From Thermogemmata fonticola (GTDB lineage Bacteria; Planctomycetota; Planctomycetia; Gemmatales; Gemmataceae), in NCBI RefSeq assembly GCF_013694095.1, contig NZ_JACEFB010000001.1, positions 124,001 to 188,000 of the forward strand: a DNA stretch of 64,000 bases, given 5' to 3'. Position numbers and translations under genes: made by a program. The notes beneath the pieces are model-generated. The model ran no database searches. It saw only the letters and a list, made by a program, of their open reading frames with translations, and was not told where the DNA came from. Numbering within the stretch: the stretch's first letter is position 1; each line of letters starts with the position of its first letter. Shown one piece after another: positions 35,944 through 44,559 of the stretch.

Positions 35944-36810
35944 ATGCCCCGCAAAGCAACCGCGAAGGTGCAACCTCCGCCCGCAGCTAATCACGCGGAG
36001 TCGGATTCCTTGGATTTCTCCATAGGTGCCCCTCCTTCCCCCCGCTCCGGAGGTTACCAGCCGCTCTCGGAAAACGGACAGCTTTACGCCTGGCTTATCT
36101 TCGGCGGAATGATCGCGGGCGGTTTTTTCTTCGGCATCGTGGCCGGATATCAACGTGCTCCCATCATCGTCCAGGCAAGCGCGGAATCGAAGGCCAACTC
36201 CGGGGAAAAGGCACCTGCGACACCCGGCAGCACGGACAAGACGGAGAACAAGGAGCCGACCCCCAAGACTGGTTCTACGCCCACACTGCCGCCGACTCCG
36301 CCTAACGGCAACGAGAAGGGCACTTCGTCTGGTTCCTCCGGCACAACGGGGGATATTCCACCTCCCAAAAATGAAGTGGCCAGCAACGTTCCGCCTCCCC
36401 CTCCGCCTCAACCCCCAAAAAATCCACCGCCGCCGAAAAACTCCGATCCTCCGCCCAAGAAAGAGGCGTCACCGCCACCGCCAGCAAACCTGACGCCGGT
36501 CTCCTTCCAAAAGGACGTGCTGCCCATCTTCCGCACCTACTGCCTCAACTGTCACGGCGCCGGCAGCGGCAAACCCAAAGGGGGTGTGGACCTGCGTACC
36601 GTGGCGGCCATCATGAAGGGCGGCGGTGCTCCCATTCTCGTGGTCGGCCAGCCTGAAAAGAGCGCGATCTACACCACGATTGAAGACATGTCCATGCCTC
36701 CGGAAGGAAAGCGTCCGACACCCCAAGAGTTGGCGATTATCCGCAATTGGATTCTCACCGGCGCCAAGGAACGCCGCCGCCGCTGGTCTCAACAGCATCT
36801 GTCCTGCTGA
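35944..36810 (+). CDS. Membrane-anchored planctomycete cytochrome c domain protein
   Basis: The 288-residue product has a short cytoplasmic N-terminus, one membrane helix at about 47-69 (LYAWLIFGGMIAGGFFFGIVAGY), a periplasmic spacer of about 100 residues very rich in Pro, Lys and Ser, and a C-terminal one-heme domain. Heme attachment is CLNCH at 200-204, and the likely Met ligand is in MSMPPEGKRPT. FQKDVLPIFRTYCLNCHG is the hallmark of the planctomycete cytochrome C domain. No oxidase gene is adjacent, so its electron partners are unknown. A GAGGG stands before the ATG. Confidence 0.88.
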   Translation: MPRKATAKVQPPPAANHAESDSLDFSIGAPPSPRSGGYQPLSENGQLYAWLIFGGMIAGGFFFGIVAGYQRAPIIVQASAESKANSGEKAPATPGSTDKTENKEPTPKTGSTPTLPPTPPNGNEKGTSSGSSGTTGDIPPPKNEVASNVPPPPPPQPPKNPPPPKNSDPPPKKEASPPPPANLTPVSFQKDVLPIFRTYCLNCHGAGSGKPKGGVDLRTVAAIMKGGGAPILVVGQPEKSAIYTTIEDMSMPPEGKRPTPQELAIIRNWILTGAKERRRRWSQQHLSC

Positions 36811-37114
36811 TTTCGCGGTGAAACATGCCTATCGCCTGCTAAAACCTCCCGACCGCCCTACCTACTGTCAGCCGTACAACCTCAGCGATTCTTTACCGCG
36901 TGGGAGAGGATGGCCCACGAGAACTCCCACGCCTTCCACTATTCCGTTCGCCGCAGAGAGGGCCGCTCGAAGGCACCGGAATCCGAGGGTGCCGTCGGGA
37001 ATGATAGACTTAGTGGAAATTCCGCCGGGAAATGGTAACAATGAGGAAGGGTCATCCGCGTTATCAGCGCGGGATGGCGGTACCCCGGCAGGCGACTGAG
37101 ATCGGGTTAAACCC
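36811..37114. other. Intergenic stretch, no gene seen
   Basis: About 304 bases between the cytochrome c and UvrC-like genes. There are open frames on both strands, but none has a family resemblance or good ribosome binding site. The promoter for the UvrC-like gene probably lies here; I cannot point to boxes with confidence. Confidence 0.4.
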
Positions 37115-38314
37115 ATGGAAGGGAACTTTCTGTTTTCCATCGCATCCGATCGAGAGCCGGGATTTGGACCGAGCCGCTTTCGTCCTCCCGATGAAAAACC
37201 GCTTGTGGGCCTGTGTTCCGGTCGGGGCCGGCGTTTGGAACGTGAGGTCCGCGCGAAAGCTCCTCGCTATCCCGGCGTCTATGGTATGTACGACGCGCAA
37301 GGACGATTGCTTTATGTGGGGAAAGCCAAGAATCTACGGCAGCGTCTTTTGAGCTATTTCCGGCCTCAGAGTCGCCCTGCGAAAGCTGAGAAAATCATCG
37401 ACCAGACACGGCGGTTGGTCTGGGAGAGTAGCGGTGATGAATTGGCTGCCCTGTTGCGGGAGCTGGAGCTGATTCAAACCCTTTTGCCGCGGTACAACGT
37501 CTCCGGTCGGCCTGGGCGGCAACGCTATCACTACATCTGTCTTACGTCGCCCCCCGCTCCGTTCCTGGTGGTGACTCCGAAGCCGCCCGCCCGTGCCTTG
37601 GCCATTTACGGTCCCCTCTCCTTACGCCGCCGCTCTGAGGAGGCAGTTCGCCGACTCAATGACTGGTTCGGACTGCGGGATTGCTCCAGCCGCATCCCTT
37701 TGCATTTTCGCGACCAAGCAGAATTATTCGCCGAAGCGCTCTCGCCCGGTTGCCTGCGTTGGGAGCTGCGGCACTGTCTCGGCCCGTGTGTCGCGGCCTG
37801 CACCCGCCAGGAATACCATGCCGCTGTCGAACGATTGCGGGCATTTCTCGACGGGCGTGATCCGGGCCTCCTGAAACAAATCCGCCGCCGCATGGAGGAG
37901 GCCGCCGAACAATTGCACTTTGAGAAAGCCCTCGCTCTGCGGGATCGCTTGCTGGCCTTGGAGTGGCTGGATGCTCGCTTGCGCCTGCTGCGCCAGGCTC
38001 GCTCCGGTCCCGCCTGGATTTATCCTTTGCAAGGATGGGATGGCCGCCAACGCTGGTATCTCATTCAGCACGGCCAAGTCCGCTCTGTCTGCTTTGCCCC
38101 CTCGAGCGCTGAGGACTGGACTGACGCGTTGCGGCTTTGCCGGGCGGCTTTCCGTGCGGCACATGCCTCCGTCTTTGAGGGGAAACGCTTGGAGACTGTG
38201 GACAGCGTCTTGCTCGTGGCCGCCTGGTTTCGACGGTATCCTCAGGAACAAAAGCGGTTGCTCGCTCCCCGACAAATTCGCCTCTTACGCCGCTCCCTCG
38301 TGACACCGGAGTGA
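37115..38314 (+). CDS. UvrC-like GIY-YIG nuclease lacking the C-terminal RNase H-like half
   Basis: The 399-residue protein resembles the first half of UvrC. The GIY-YIG domain (PGVYGMYDAQGRLLYVGKAKNLRQRL, ELELIQTLLPRYNV) makes the 3' incision in UvrC. It is followed by a cysteine cluster (CLRWELRHCLGPCVAAC) and a UVR motif (IRRRMEEAAEQLHFEKALALRDRL), which in UvrC contacts UvrB. UvrC is about 600 residues; the endonuclease V/RNase H-like domain and HhH motifs that make the 5' cut are missing. This resembles the E. coli Cho idea but retains the UVR motif. It is either a dedicated 3' nicking nuclease or a degraded UvrC. The start has no strong ribosome binding site. Confidence 0.85.
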   Translation: MEGNFLFSIASDREPGFGPSRFRPPDEKPLVGLCSGRGRRLEREVRAKAPRYPGVYGMYDAQGRLLYVGKAKNLRQRLLSYFRPQSRPAKAEKIIDQTRRLVWESSGDELAALLRELELIQTLLPRYNVSGRPGRQRYHYICLTSPPAPFLVVTPKPPARALAIYGPLSLRRRSEEAVRRLNDWFGLRDCSSRIPLHFRDQAELFAEALSPGCLRWELRHCLGPCVAACTRQEYHAAVERLRAFLDGRDPGLLKQIRRRMEEAAEQLHFEKALALRDRLLALEWLDARLRLLRQARSGPAWIYPLQGWDGRQRWYLIQHGQVRSVCFAPSSAEDWTDALRLCRAAFRAAHASVFEGKRLETVDSVLLVAAWFRRYPQEQKRLLAPRQIRLLRRSLVTPE

Positions 38315-38367
38315 CGCAAACACCGAGGTTTGGACTGTTCCGACGACTCCTGTTCGTTCTGTTTTTC

Positions 38368-38880
38368 TCAGGTGTAAAGCTGTGGCATCCACGGCCAGAG
38401 ATGCACACTGAAGATCATACAGGCGGAGATGATCGCTGCGAAACCGCCGATCATGATCGCAAACACACTGTGGAAGTTCCCGGAGTAACGCCCCCGCTGG
38501 CGTTCAATGACTGCCATAGCCTGGCTTCCCATCCAGACAGCCGACAACCCCAAAATGCCTGGGAGGTAGAAGGCCACAGCTTGGAGGGAGTAGCGAGCCA
38601 CGCGAGAGCGTTCCGTCCACGCTAGTACGATTCGGTCCACTTGCGTGCCGAACAGGGCCACTTCCAGCCGGTCCACGACTCGCTCGTACCAGTTGTTCGG
38701 TTGCGCCGGCAGACCGGCACTCCCGCGAGCCTGGCGCAACGGGCTGCCTGCAATGTGCTTTTCCGCATGGAGAGAGCCATACCAGCCGAGGATGAGTGCC
38801 ATCAGCGATAGGGTGAACGCCCAGCGGGCCAAGGGATGCACTGGGCTAATTCCCGGTTTACTCTGCATACTCGTGCTCAT
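38368..38880 (-). CDS. Unknown membrane protein with three helices
   Basis: I do not recognise this 170-residue product. It has hydrophobic segments at ARWAFTLSLMALILGWYGSL, AFYLPGILGLSAVWMGSQAMAV and VFAIMIGGFAAIISACMIFSV, and a loop of about 60 residues between the first two with WYERVVDRLEVALFG. The frame is open to 38940, but ATG 38880 is the better start since it precedes the first helix and avoids a long unstructured lead. It is convergent with the UvrC-like gene and divergent from the MFS gene. Confidence 0.6.
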   Translation of the reverse strand: MSTSMQSKPGISPVHPLARWAFTLSLMALILGWYGSLHAEKHIAGSPLRQARGSAGLPAQPNNWYERVVDRLEVALFGTQVDRIVLAWTERSRVARYSLQAVAFYLPGILGLSAVWMGSQAMAVIERQRGRYSGNFHSVFAIMIGGFAAIISACMIFSVHLWPWMPQLYT

Positions 38881-39137
38881 CGGGGAGTATCCTGCGATTG
38901 TCTGCGGAAATTGTTTGCTTAGGTTTATGCACTGGTTCATGTATCCAGAGAGATTGCGCAGTTATACTACGGAAAGAGTGGCGGGCGGCGCAGGGGTCGC
39001 GACGACTCCTTCGGCAGGTGGTATCCTCCCTCAAAACATCACCGGGGCCGGACTCCTGTGCGCAACCTCTTTCAACCTCGAAAGTCCTGCCCAGTTGCCG
39101 TTGGAAGCAATCGCTTTTGACTCCTAGCGAGACGGAC

Positions 39138-40448
39138 ATGACTGCCCCTGAATCCTCGCTTCGTTCTCCCTGGCGTTGGTGGGTGTGCCTGCTACTCATG
39201 CTGGCCACGATTATCAACTACATGGACCGGCTCGCCCTGAATCAACTGGCCTTGCGCATCAAGATTTACTTCGATTTGTCCCATCAGCAATACAGCTTTT
39301 TGGAAAGTGCCTTCTCGCTGGCGTTTGCTCTGGGCGCGGTGATGACAGGGATTCTGGTGGACCGTATCAGTGTCCGCTGGGTTTATCCCATCATGGTGTT
39401 GGGCTGGTCGCTGGCCGGCGTGCTGACCGGTTTTGCGGTGCACTTTTGGATGCTGTTGGCCTGCCGTTTTGCCCTGGGATTATTCGAGGCGGGCAACTGG
39501 CCTTGCGGGATCCGGACTACACGGGCTGTACTGCCGCCGGAAGAACGCTCGCTGGGGAACTCGATTTTCCAAAGCGGTACGGCCTTGGGGGCGGTGATCA
39601 CCCCTTTGACCGTACTGGCCTTGTTGCGTTCGGCGGACCCGCAGGAGGGCTTTCGCCACGCTGTCATCGCGGTGACCGGCGGGACCTATGCCGCTGTCAG
39701 CCAAGCTCCGGCGGACGCCTGGAAGTATCCTTTCCGCGTCATCGGTTCTCTCGGTGTGGTCTGGATCGTCCTCTGGTTTGTCACCGTGCCGCGGCGTTGG
39801 TTGCATACCCCTCAGCGAACGCAGCTCCCGACTGCCCCGCCTCCCCCTCCCTTCCGGCTCATCCTGGCGGATCGCCGCTTTTGGGTTCTACTCGTTTTGG
39901 TGGTGGCTATCAACGTGGCCTGGCATGGCTACCGCGCGTGGCTGCCCCTGTACCTGCAAGAGCAAAGGAATTACAGCGAAGTTGGGATGAGCCAACTTAC
40001 CACAGCTTACTACCTCGTGGCCGACATTGGGGCGTGGACCCTAGGCGGATTGACCCTCGTGCTGTGCCGCTGGGGGATGCCGGTCAGTCAGGCCCGGATC
40101 GTCGCTTTGGGATTGGCGTCCATCGCCACCCTTGCGACTCTCCTGATCCCCTGGCTGCCGGAGGGGACGCCTCTGCTTGTGGGTTTGCTCCTCGTCGCCT
40201 TCGGTGCCATGGGTGCTTTCCCGACCTACTTCGCCCTATCGCAAGACTTGTCACTGCAACATCAGGGCAAGGTTTCCGGCTTCCTCGGAGCCTCCGCCCA
40301 TGTATCCTTGGCTTTGATCTACCCCTTAGAAGGGTGGATCATCGCCTGGACGGATTCCTACGAAAGTGTGCTCGCCGTGATCGGCTTGGCTCCGGCCTTG
40401 GCTTGGCTAATTGTCTGGTGGTATTGGCCGCGGGAACAACGGTCTTAA
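39138..40448 (+). CDS. MFS transporter, anion:cation symporter type
   Basis: The 436-residue carrier has about 12 membrane helices. The start WVCLLLMLATIINYMDRLALNQLALRI is typical of the ACS group (hexuronate, glucarate and phosphate symporters), as is VLGWSLAGVLTGFAVHFWMLLACRFALGLFEAGNWP. Hexuronate or another organic anion is therefore a possible substrate, unproven. The frame is open from 38898, but ATG 39138 is the natural start. A second frame is open across the whole gene and has no protein-like features. Confidence 0.85.
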   Translation: MTAPESSLRSPWRWWVCLLLMLATIINYMDRLALNQLALRIKIYFDLSHQQYSFLESAFSLAFALGAVMTGILVDRISVRWVYPIMVLGWSLAGVLTGFAVHFWMLLACRFALGLFEAGNWPCGIRTTRAVLPPEERSLGNSIFQSGTALGAVITPLTVLALLRSADPQEGFRHAVIAVTGGTYAAVSQAPADAWKYPFRVIGSLGVVWIVLWFVTVPRRWLHTPQRTQLPTAPPPPPFRLILADRRFWVLLVLVVAINVAWHGYRAWLPLYLQEQRNYSEVGMSQLTTAYYLVADIGAWTLGGLTLVLCRWGMPVSQARIVALGLASIATLATLLIPWLPEGTPLLVGLLLVAFGAMGAFPTYFALSQDLSLQHQGKVSGFLGASAHVSLALIYPLEGWIIAWTDSYESVLAVIGLAPALAWLIVWWYWPREQRS

Positions 40449-40783
40449 CACCTTCCCCCAAAGCTCCCGTTAAAGCCCCTCACGGGCATAGGTCCGTTTT
40501 TTCTTGGTCAGCATGGGATAGAAAGCGGAAGTGGTATATTCCGGCTAGTCCATCGCGTCGGATTGGTACCATTGTTTTCTTCCCTCTCTCCCTTAGGATC
40601 GGCAATTTCACCGCATCGCAAGCAACAGGGAGGGTTGGACGGTGTACCGCGGCTTGTGCCCGTGCCGGAAGTGTTTATAATGGGGTAGTAACGGAGTTGG
40701 GAAAACGCAAACAACGGGCGGTGAGAGGTTCAAGCAGGGAGGTGGTCGCCGCCAAGACACTTGCAATCTATGAGGGCCAGCCT
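40449..40783. other. Intergenic stretch upstream of the acidic HTH protein
   Basis: No independent gene is supported in these 335 bases. A frame in phase with the following gene remains open through the whole stretch and far into the MFS gene, so part of it could code if a GTG near 40,686 is used, but the ATG at 40784 is better supported. I see no terminator-like hairpin with a T-run. Confidence 0.4.
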
Positions 40784-42265
40784 ATGGCCGCTGTGCACTT
40801 GACTTTGGAAGAAGCCGCGGAACGGTTGGGGATCACACCGGACGAGTTGAAGCGGCGACTCAAGACGGACCCCGCATTCAAGATTCTTACGCCGATTCGT
40901 GATGGAGCGACGCTCCGATTCAAGGCCAGCGCGGTAGACGAGCTAGCGCGGCAACTCGGCGCTGCGAGTGATCCGGGACTGATGCTCGCGCCGATGACGG
41001 GTAGGGAAGAATTGGACTCGGACGATTTCCGTGTTCCCACTCTCCTCCATTCCAGCTCGACATCCCCGTCCTCCTCTCCCAGCGATGACGCTGACATTTT
41101 CTCTCTGTCCAAGGAAGAAGTCCCGTTGGACAAATCGAAGGGCAAACCCGATAGCGATGTCCGCTTGGAGGCTTCGGACCGGAGGACGTCTAGCGCGCAG
41201 GACAAAAACGCGTCCGTGCCCACCGAAGAGATCGATGTGGATGTGATCAGTTCCCAGAGTGCCATTATCCGGGGGGCAAGCTCTTCCAAGTTGGTTCCTC
41301 CTGCTCCTTCCTCTGGCAAAATCTTGGCCACAGAAGCGGCTGCGAGCTTGCCCTCCGATAGTGATAGCAGCGAGTTCGAGCTGAGCCTGGATTCCGACAG
41401 CGATGATTTCCAACTCAATCTGAACGCGGATGCGAGTGATGAGGTGAAGCTCGGTCAAGAGGCCCCCGCTAGCCCGGCCCGTGGAGCAAGTGGCATCAAT
41501 TTGCGCCAGCCGGCGGACAGTGGCATTTCCTTAGAGAAAGATTCCGCCGCCTCACCCAAACCAGCCCAGGAGAAACCCAGCGACGAAGAGCTGGATTTCG
41601 AGCTGACCTTGGATTCCAACACAGCGGCTTCCGGAATCAAACTGAGCGGCCTGACCTCCAAGCCCAGCACGGCGCCGGACTCCGATAGCGAATTCGAGTT
41701 GACTCTGGACGACTCGTCCGGCAGCGGAGCGAGTATGGAACACGCCGTGCTCGAAGAACTCGGCGAGATCGTTGAGGCTAGCGAAGAAGAGAAGGAGTCT
41801 AAGGGGGACATTTTTGAAACGGACTTCGAGGTGCCGCCGCTGGAAGAGAGCGGGTCAGCCTCGGAAGCCGTCGCGCTGGAAACCGACACCGACATCGCCG
41901 AAGGGGAATTGTCCGAAGTTGTCGTGGAGGAAACGTCGGAGGAGCAGCTTGCGGAGGCAGAGGTGGATCTAGCCGAGGCAGAGCTGGAAGAGGGACCGTC
42001 CGCGTCGCAAGCACTGCGTGGCGTACCCACAACTTTGCCGGAGGAAGAGCTAGCCGCCGTCGCCGCCGCTCCGTACCAACCGGTGCCGTGGGGACCGCTG
42101 CCGGCTATCCTCCTTCTGCTGGCCCTGCCCTTCATGTTCCTGGGCGTCCTCATGGGCTACCAGGCCGTGGAGACAATGGTCGGGTATCAACAACCACAAA
42201 AGCCAGTCGCTCCCCTCCTGCGTTCCATTGCCTCGACTTTGGATATGGAGTTGAAGGACCAATAA
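40784..42265 (+). CDS. HTH/excisionase-like protein with acidic linker and C-terminal membrane helix
   Basis: The 493-residue protein has three parts. Residues 1-65 (AVHLTLEEAAERLGITPDELKRRL) look like a helix-turn-helix of the excisionase/MerR type. About 350 residues of Ser/Asp/Glu-rich, probably disordered linker follow, with recurring SDSxSEFELSLD- and DSDSEFELTLDD-like units. Near the C-terminus is one strong membrane helix (LPAILLLLALPFMFLGVLMGYQAV). A GAGGG precedes the ATG. The plan suggests a membrane-tethered DNA- or protein-binding factor. I know of no function for it. Confidence 0.72.
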   Translation: MAAVHLTLEEAAERLGITPDELKRRLKTDPAFKILTPIRDGATLRFKASAVDELARQLGAASDPGLMLAPMTGREELDSDDFRVPTLLHSSSTSPSSSPSDDADIFSLSKEEVPLDKSKGKPDSDVRLEASDRRTSSAQDKNASVPTEEIDVDVISSQSAIIRGASSSKLVPPAPSSGKILATEAAASLPSDSDSSEFELSLDSDSDDFQLNLNADASDEVKLGQEAPASPARGASGINLRQPADSGISLEKDSAASPKPAQEKPSDEELDFELTLDSNTAASGIKLSGLTSKPSTAPDSDSEFELTLDDSSGSGASMEHAVLEELGEIVEASEEEKESKGDIFETDFEVPPLEESGSASEAVALETDTDIAEGELSEVVVEETSEEQLAEAEVDLAEAELEEGPSASQALRGVPTTLPEEELAAVAAAPYQPVPWGPLPAILLLLALPFMFLGVLMGYQAVETMVGYQQPQKPVAPLLRSIASTLDMELKDQ

Positions 42266-42687
42266 GGTTCAGAGCACTGAAGAGTCCGCGGTGGTACACC
42301 GTTCCCTATCTTCTCCGACGGACGGCTAACCTTTCCCACTTCCTCTCTTCCAGTCGATTCCCGACCGATTTCTGATCATTCGCTGACCTCCAGGCGGCGG
42401 CTGATCGCCGATGAGGTTGTCGTTCCTGGGAAGTTGTAGGACGTGCTCTTTGACCCGATTTCTTTTGCCCTATACCATTAGCTCATTTGGTCCTGGCAGT
42501 TATCCGTGTGGCCTCGGCAAGTTGTTGCAGTCACGACTCCCCCTGGAAGCAATATGGGAGCCGCTGAATCAGAACCGGCCCACGAGAGCCAGTCCGCAGG
42601 AGATGCAGGCTGCTGTTGACGCGATGGGGGAGCCTGCCGTAATGTCCTAGGTCCGCGGATGAATGGCGTTTAGGGCAAGGATGGGCC
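42266..42687. other. Intergenic stretch, no gene seen
   Basis: About 422 bases. Short open frames occur, but none resembles a known family or has a good ribosome binding site. No tRNA-like or hairpin structure stands out by eye. The region may hold the promoter of the following glycosyltransferase gene. Confidence 0.4.
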
Positions 42688-44403
42688 ATGATTCGCTACA
42701 ACATGCAGCCAGTGAGTCTATCATCCGGTGCGGTGGCGGAGGTGGGAGGACGGCTAGAAATGACCGCGGTTCGCCCTCTACTGAAGGGGAAGGATTACGC
42801 GGCACTGGCGGTATTGTTGTTGATCGCTATAGCCGTTCACCTCTGGCTGATCCATCACACAGCAGTACCGGCACGGGACAGCCTGGGCTACGCACGGATC
42901 GCTTTGAACCTGTCGGACCCACAGGCGGGTTGGCAGGGGGCGGAACGGCGCAGCCGGATCGAGGTGATCCGCACAGCCGAGCAACCGCCGGGTTATCCCC
43001 TGGTCATTTGGTGTGTGGAGAAAACCCTCCGCGGGGTGTCCGGGGGGTCGCTGGCTGAACGTGCTCTTCAGGCGGCCCAATACGCTAACGGGGTGGCAGC
43101 CGTTTTGTGCGTTATTCCCCTGTATTTGTTGGGGCGAATGCTTTTCGGCTTCTGGGTGGCAGCGGTGGGAACGTTGTTGTTCCAGGTATTGCCCGTCCCC
43201 GCCCATGTGACCAGCGATGGCGTTTCGGAAGGGTTGTATCTACTGTTCATGAGCATCGCTTTGGCCGCGGGGGTCTGGGGGGTACGGCGTCCTACGGTGG
43301 GCCGCTTCTTGATCAGTGGTGGAGCCATCGGAGCGGCGTATCTGGTTCGCCCCGAAGGAGTGCTGCTGGTTCTCCCACTCAGCCTGATCATTCTGGGAAC
43401 TTGGCGGGGTCGGCCGCTGGCCTACCGCCTGGGTTGGGTGGCAGCTCTGACGGTGGGGGTCGCCGCCTTTGGTCTGCCGTATATGCTTCTGATCGGCAAG
43501 TTGACCAATAAGCCGACGGGGAAACACTTGACCAATCCTTTTGACGATCAATTGCCCCCGATTTGGCGCGGGCAACCTCTTTCGCAGGGCTTGGGGAGGC
43601 ATCATGGCGTTTGCCTTTGGGCGGAGTGGTGGAATCCGCAACAGAATGATCAGAGCCGGCGCAGCCTGTGGGCCATGCAGGCCGTCGGTAAGGAAATGCT
43701 CAAGAGTCTGCATTATGCCGTGGCCCTTCTGGCGCTTCTGGGAGTGGCCTGCCAGTATCGGCGGCTTCAATGGGGCGAACCGGGAACCCTGCTCCTATTG
43801 GCTGTGGCATCTCTCTATCTTGGCCTGTTGGTGTATCTGGCCATGCGGATTGGCTACGTCTCGGAACGGCATACTTTACTCGTGACAGGCTTGGGCTGCT
43901 TGTTTGCCGCCACCAGCCTTCCTGCCTTGGGCCGATGGTTGAGTATAGCACCTGCCATACGCCATCTAGTCATCTGGCCGCATCTTATGCCTACGGGTTT
44001 GGCTAGTATGCTCGTGGTGACAGCTCTGCCCCAAACTCTTCAACCCCTCCATGCTCATCGCGAGGGGCATAAACACGCCGGTTTGTGGCTGGCCGGGCAA
44101 TTGCACGATCAGGACTGGCTGGTCGATCCGTTCTGCTGGGCCGAATGGTATGCTGGCCGCACGCTCTATCGCACCACTGAATATCGTGGCCGACCTCAGA
44201 GGACCTGGGTGGTGGTCGAGGAAGGGAAGGTTTCGCCCCATTCGCGCTTGCCCCAGTGGGAACAGGCGCAGGAATTGGCCCGGCACGGCCAAGCGGTGTA
44301 CCAATGGCCGCCGCAAGCCGACGCGGATCAACCCAGAGTCGTCGTCTATCGCGTCGATGATGCCCGGCTCGTCCAGCGCATCCTGGCAGGGGGACCCCGC
44401 TGA
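42688..44403 (+). CDS. GT39/ArnT-like membrane glycosyltransferase
   Basis: The 571-residue polytopic membrane protein has the plan of the GT39/PMT/ArnT group, which moves sugars from polyprenyl phosphate donors on the outer face of the membrane. An N-terminal helix (YAALAVLLLIAIAVHLWLIHH) leads into a loop containing ARDSLGYARIALNL, with the early acidic residues expected near the active site, then about ten more helices and a soluble C-terminal part. Starts at 42688 (AAGGATGG upstream) or 42760 are both possible; I use the first. The acceptor is unknown. Confidence 0.75.
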   Translation: MIRYNMQPVSLSSGAVAEVGGRLEMTAVRPLLKGKDYAALAVLLLIAIAVHLWLIHHTAVPARDSLGYARIALNLSDPQAGWQGAERRSRIEVIRTAEQPPGYPLVIWCVEKTLRGVSGGSLAERALQAAQYANGVAAVLCVIPLYLLGRMLFGFWVAAVGTLLFQVLPVPAHVTSDGVSEGLYLLFMSIALAAGVWGVRRPTVGRFLISGGAIGAAYLVRPEGVLLVLPLSLIILGTWRGRPLAYRLGWVAALTVGVAAFGLPYMLLIGKLTNKPTGKHLTNPFDDQLPPIWRGQPLSQGLGRHHGVCLWAEWWNPQQNDQSRRSLWAMQAVGKEMLKSLHYAVALLALLGVACQYRRLQWGEPGTLLLLAVASLYLGLLVYLAMRIGYVSERHTLLVTGLGCLFAATSLPALGRWLSIAPAIRHLVIWPHLMPTGLASMLVVTALPQTLQPLHAHREGHKHAGLWLAGQLHDQDWLVDPFCWAEWYAGRTLYRTTEYRGRPQRTWVVVEEGKVSPHSRLPQWEQAQELARHGQAVYQWPPQADADQPRVVVYRVDDARLVQRILAGGPR

Positions 44404-44559
44404 GAGCCTATGCCTGGCGTCCCCACCGGGAGATAAAGGACTGCCCCCTGAACGCTCCTGGAAGTGCGAATCACGACAAGCGGCACGTTCCCTGGCTTGA
44501 ATTGTCGGTCGCCCCCTGTCCCGAATTGTCGGTCTTTCTGGTCAAGACTGGTCCAGCAA

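Noticed and set aside
39176-40783. A very long + strand frame running through the MFS gene into the acidic protein
   Set aside because: The part over the MFS gene is a low-complexity, Arg/Gly/Pro-rich out-of-frame reading. The protein-like part starts at ATG 40784.
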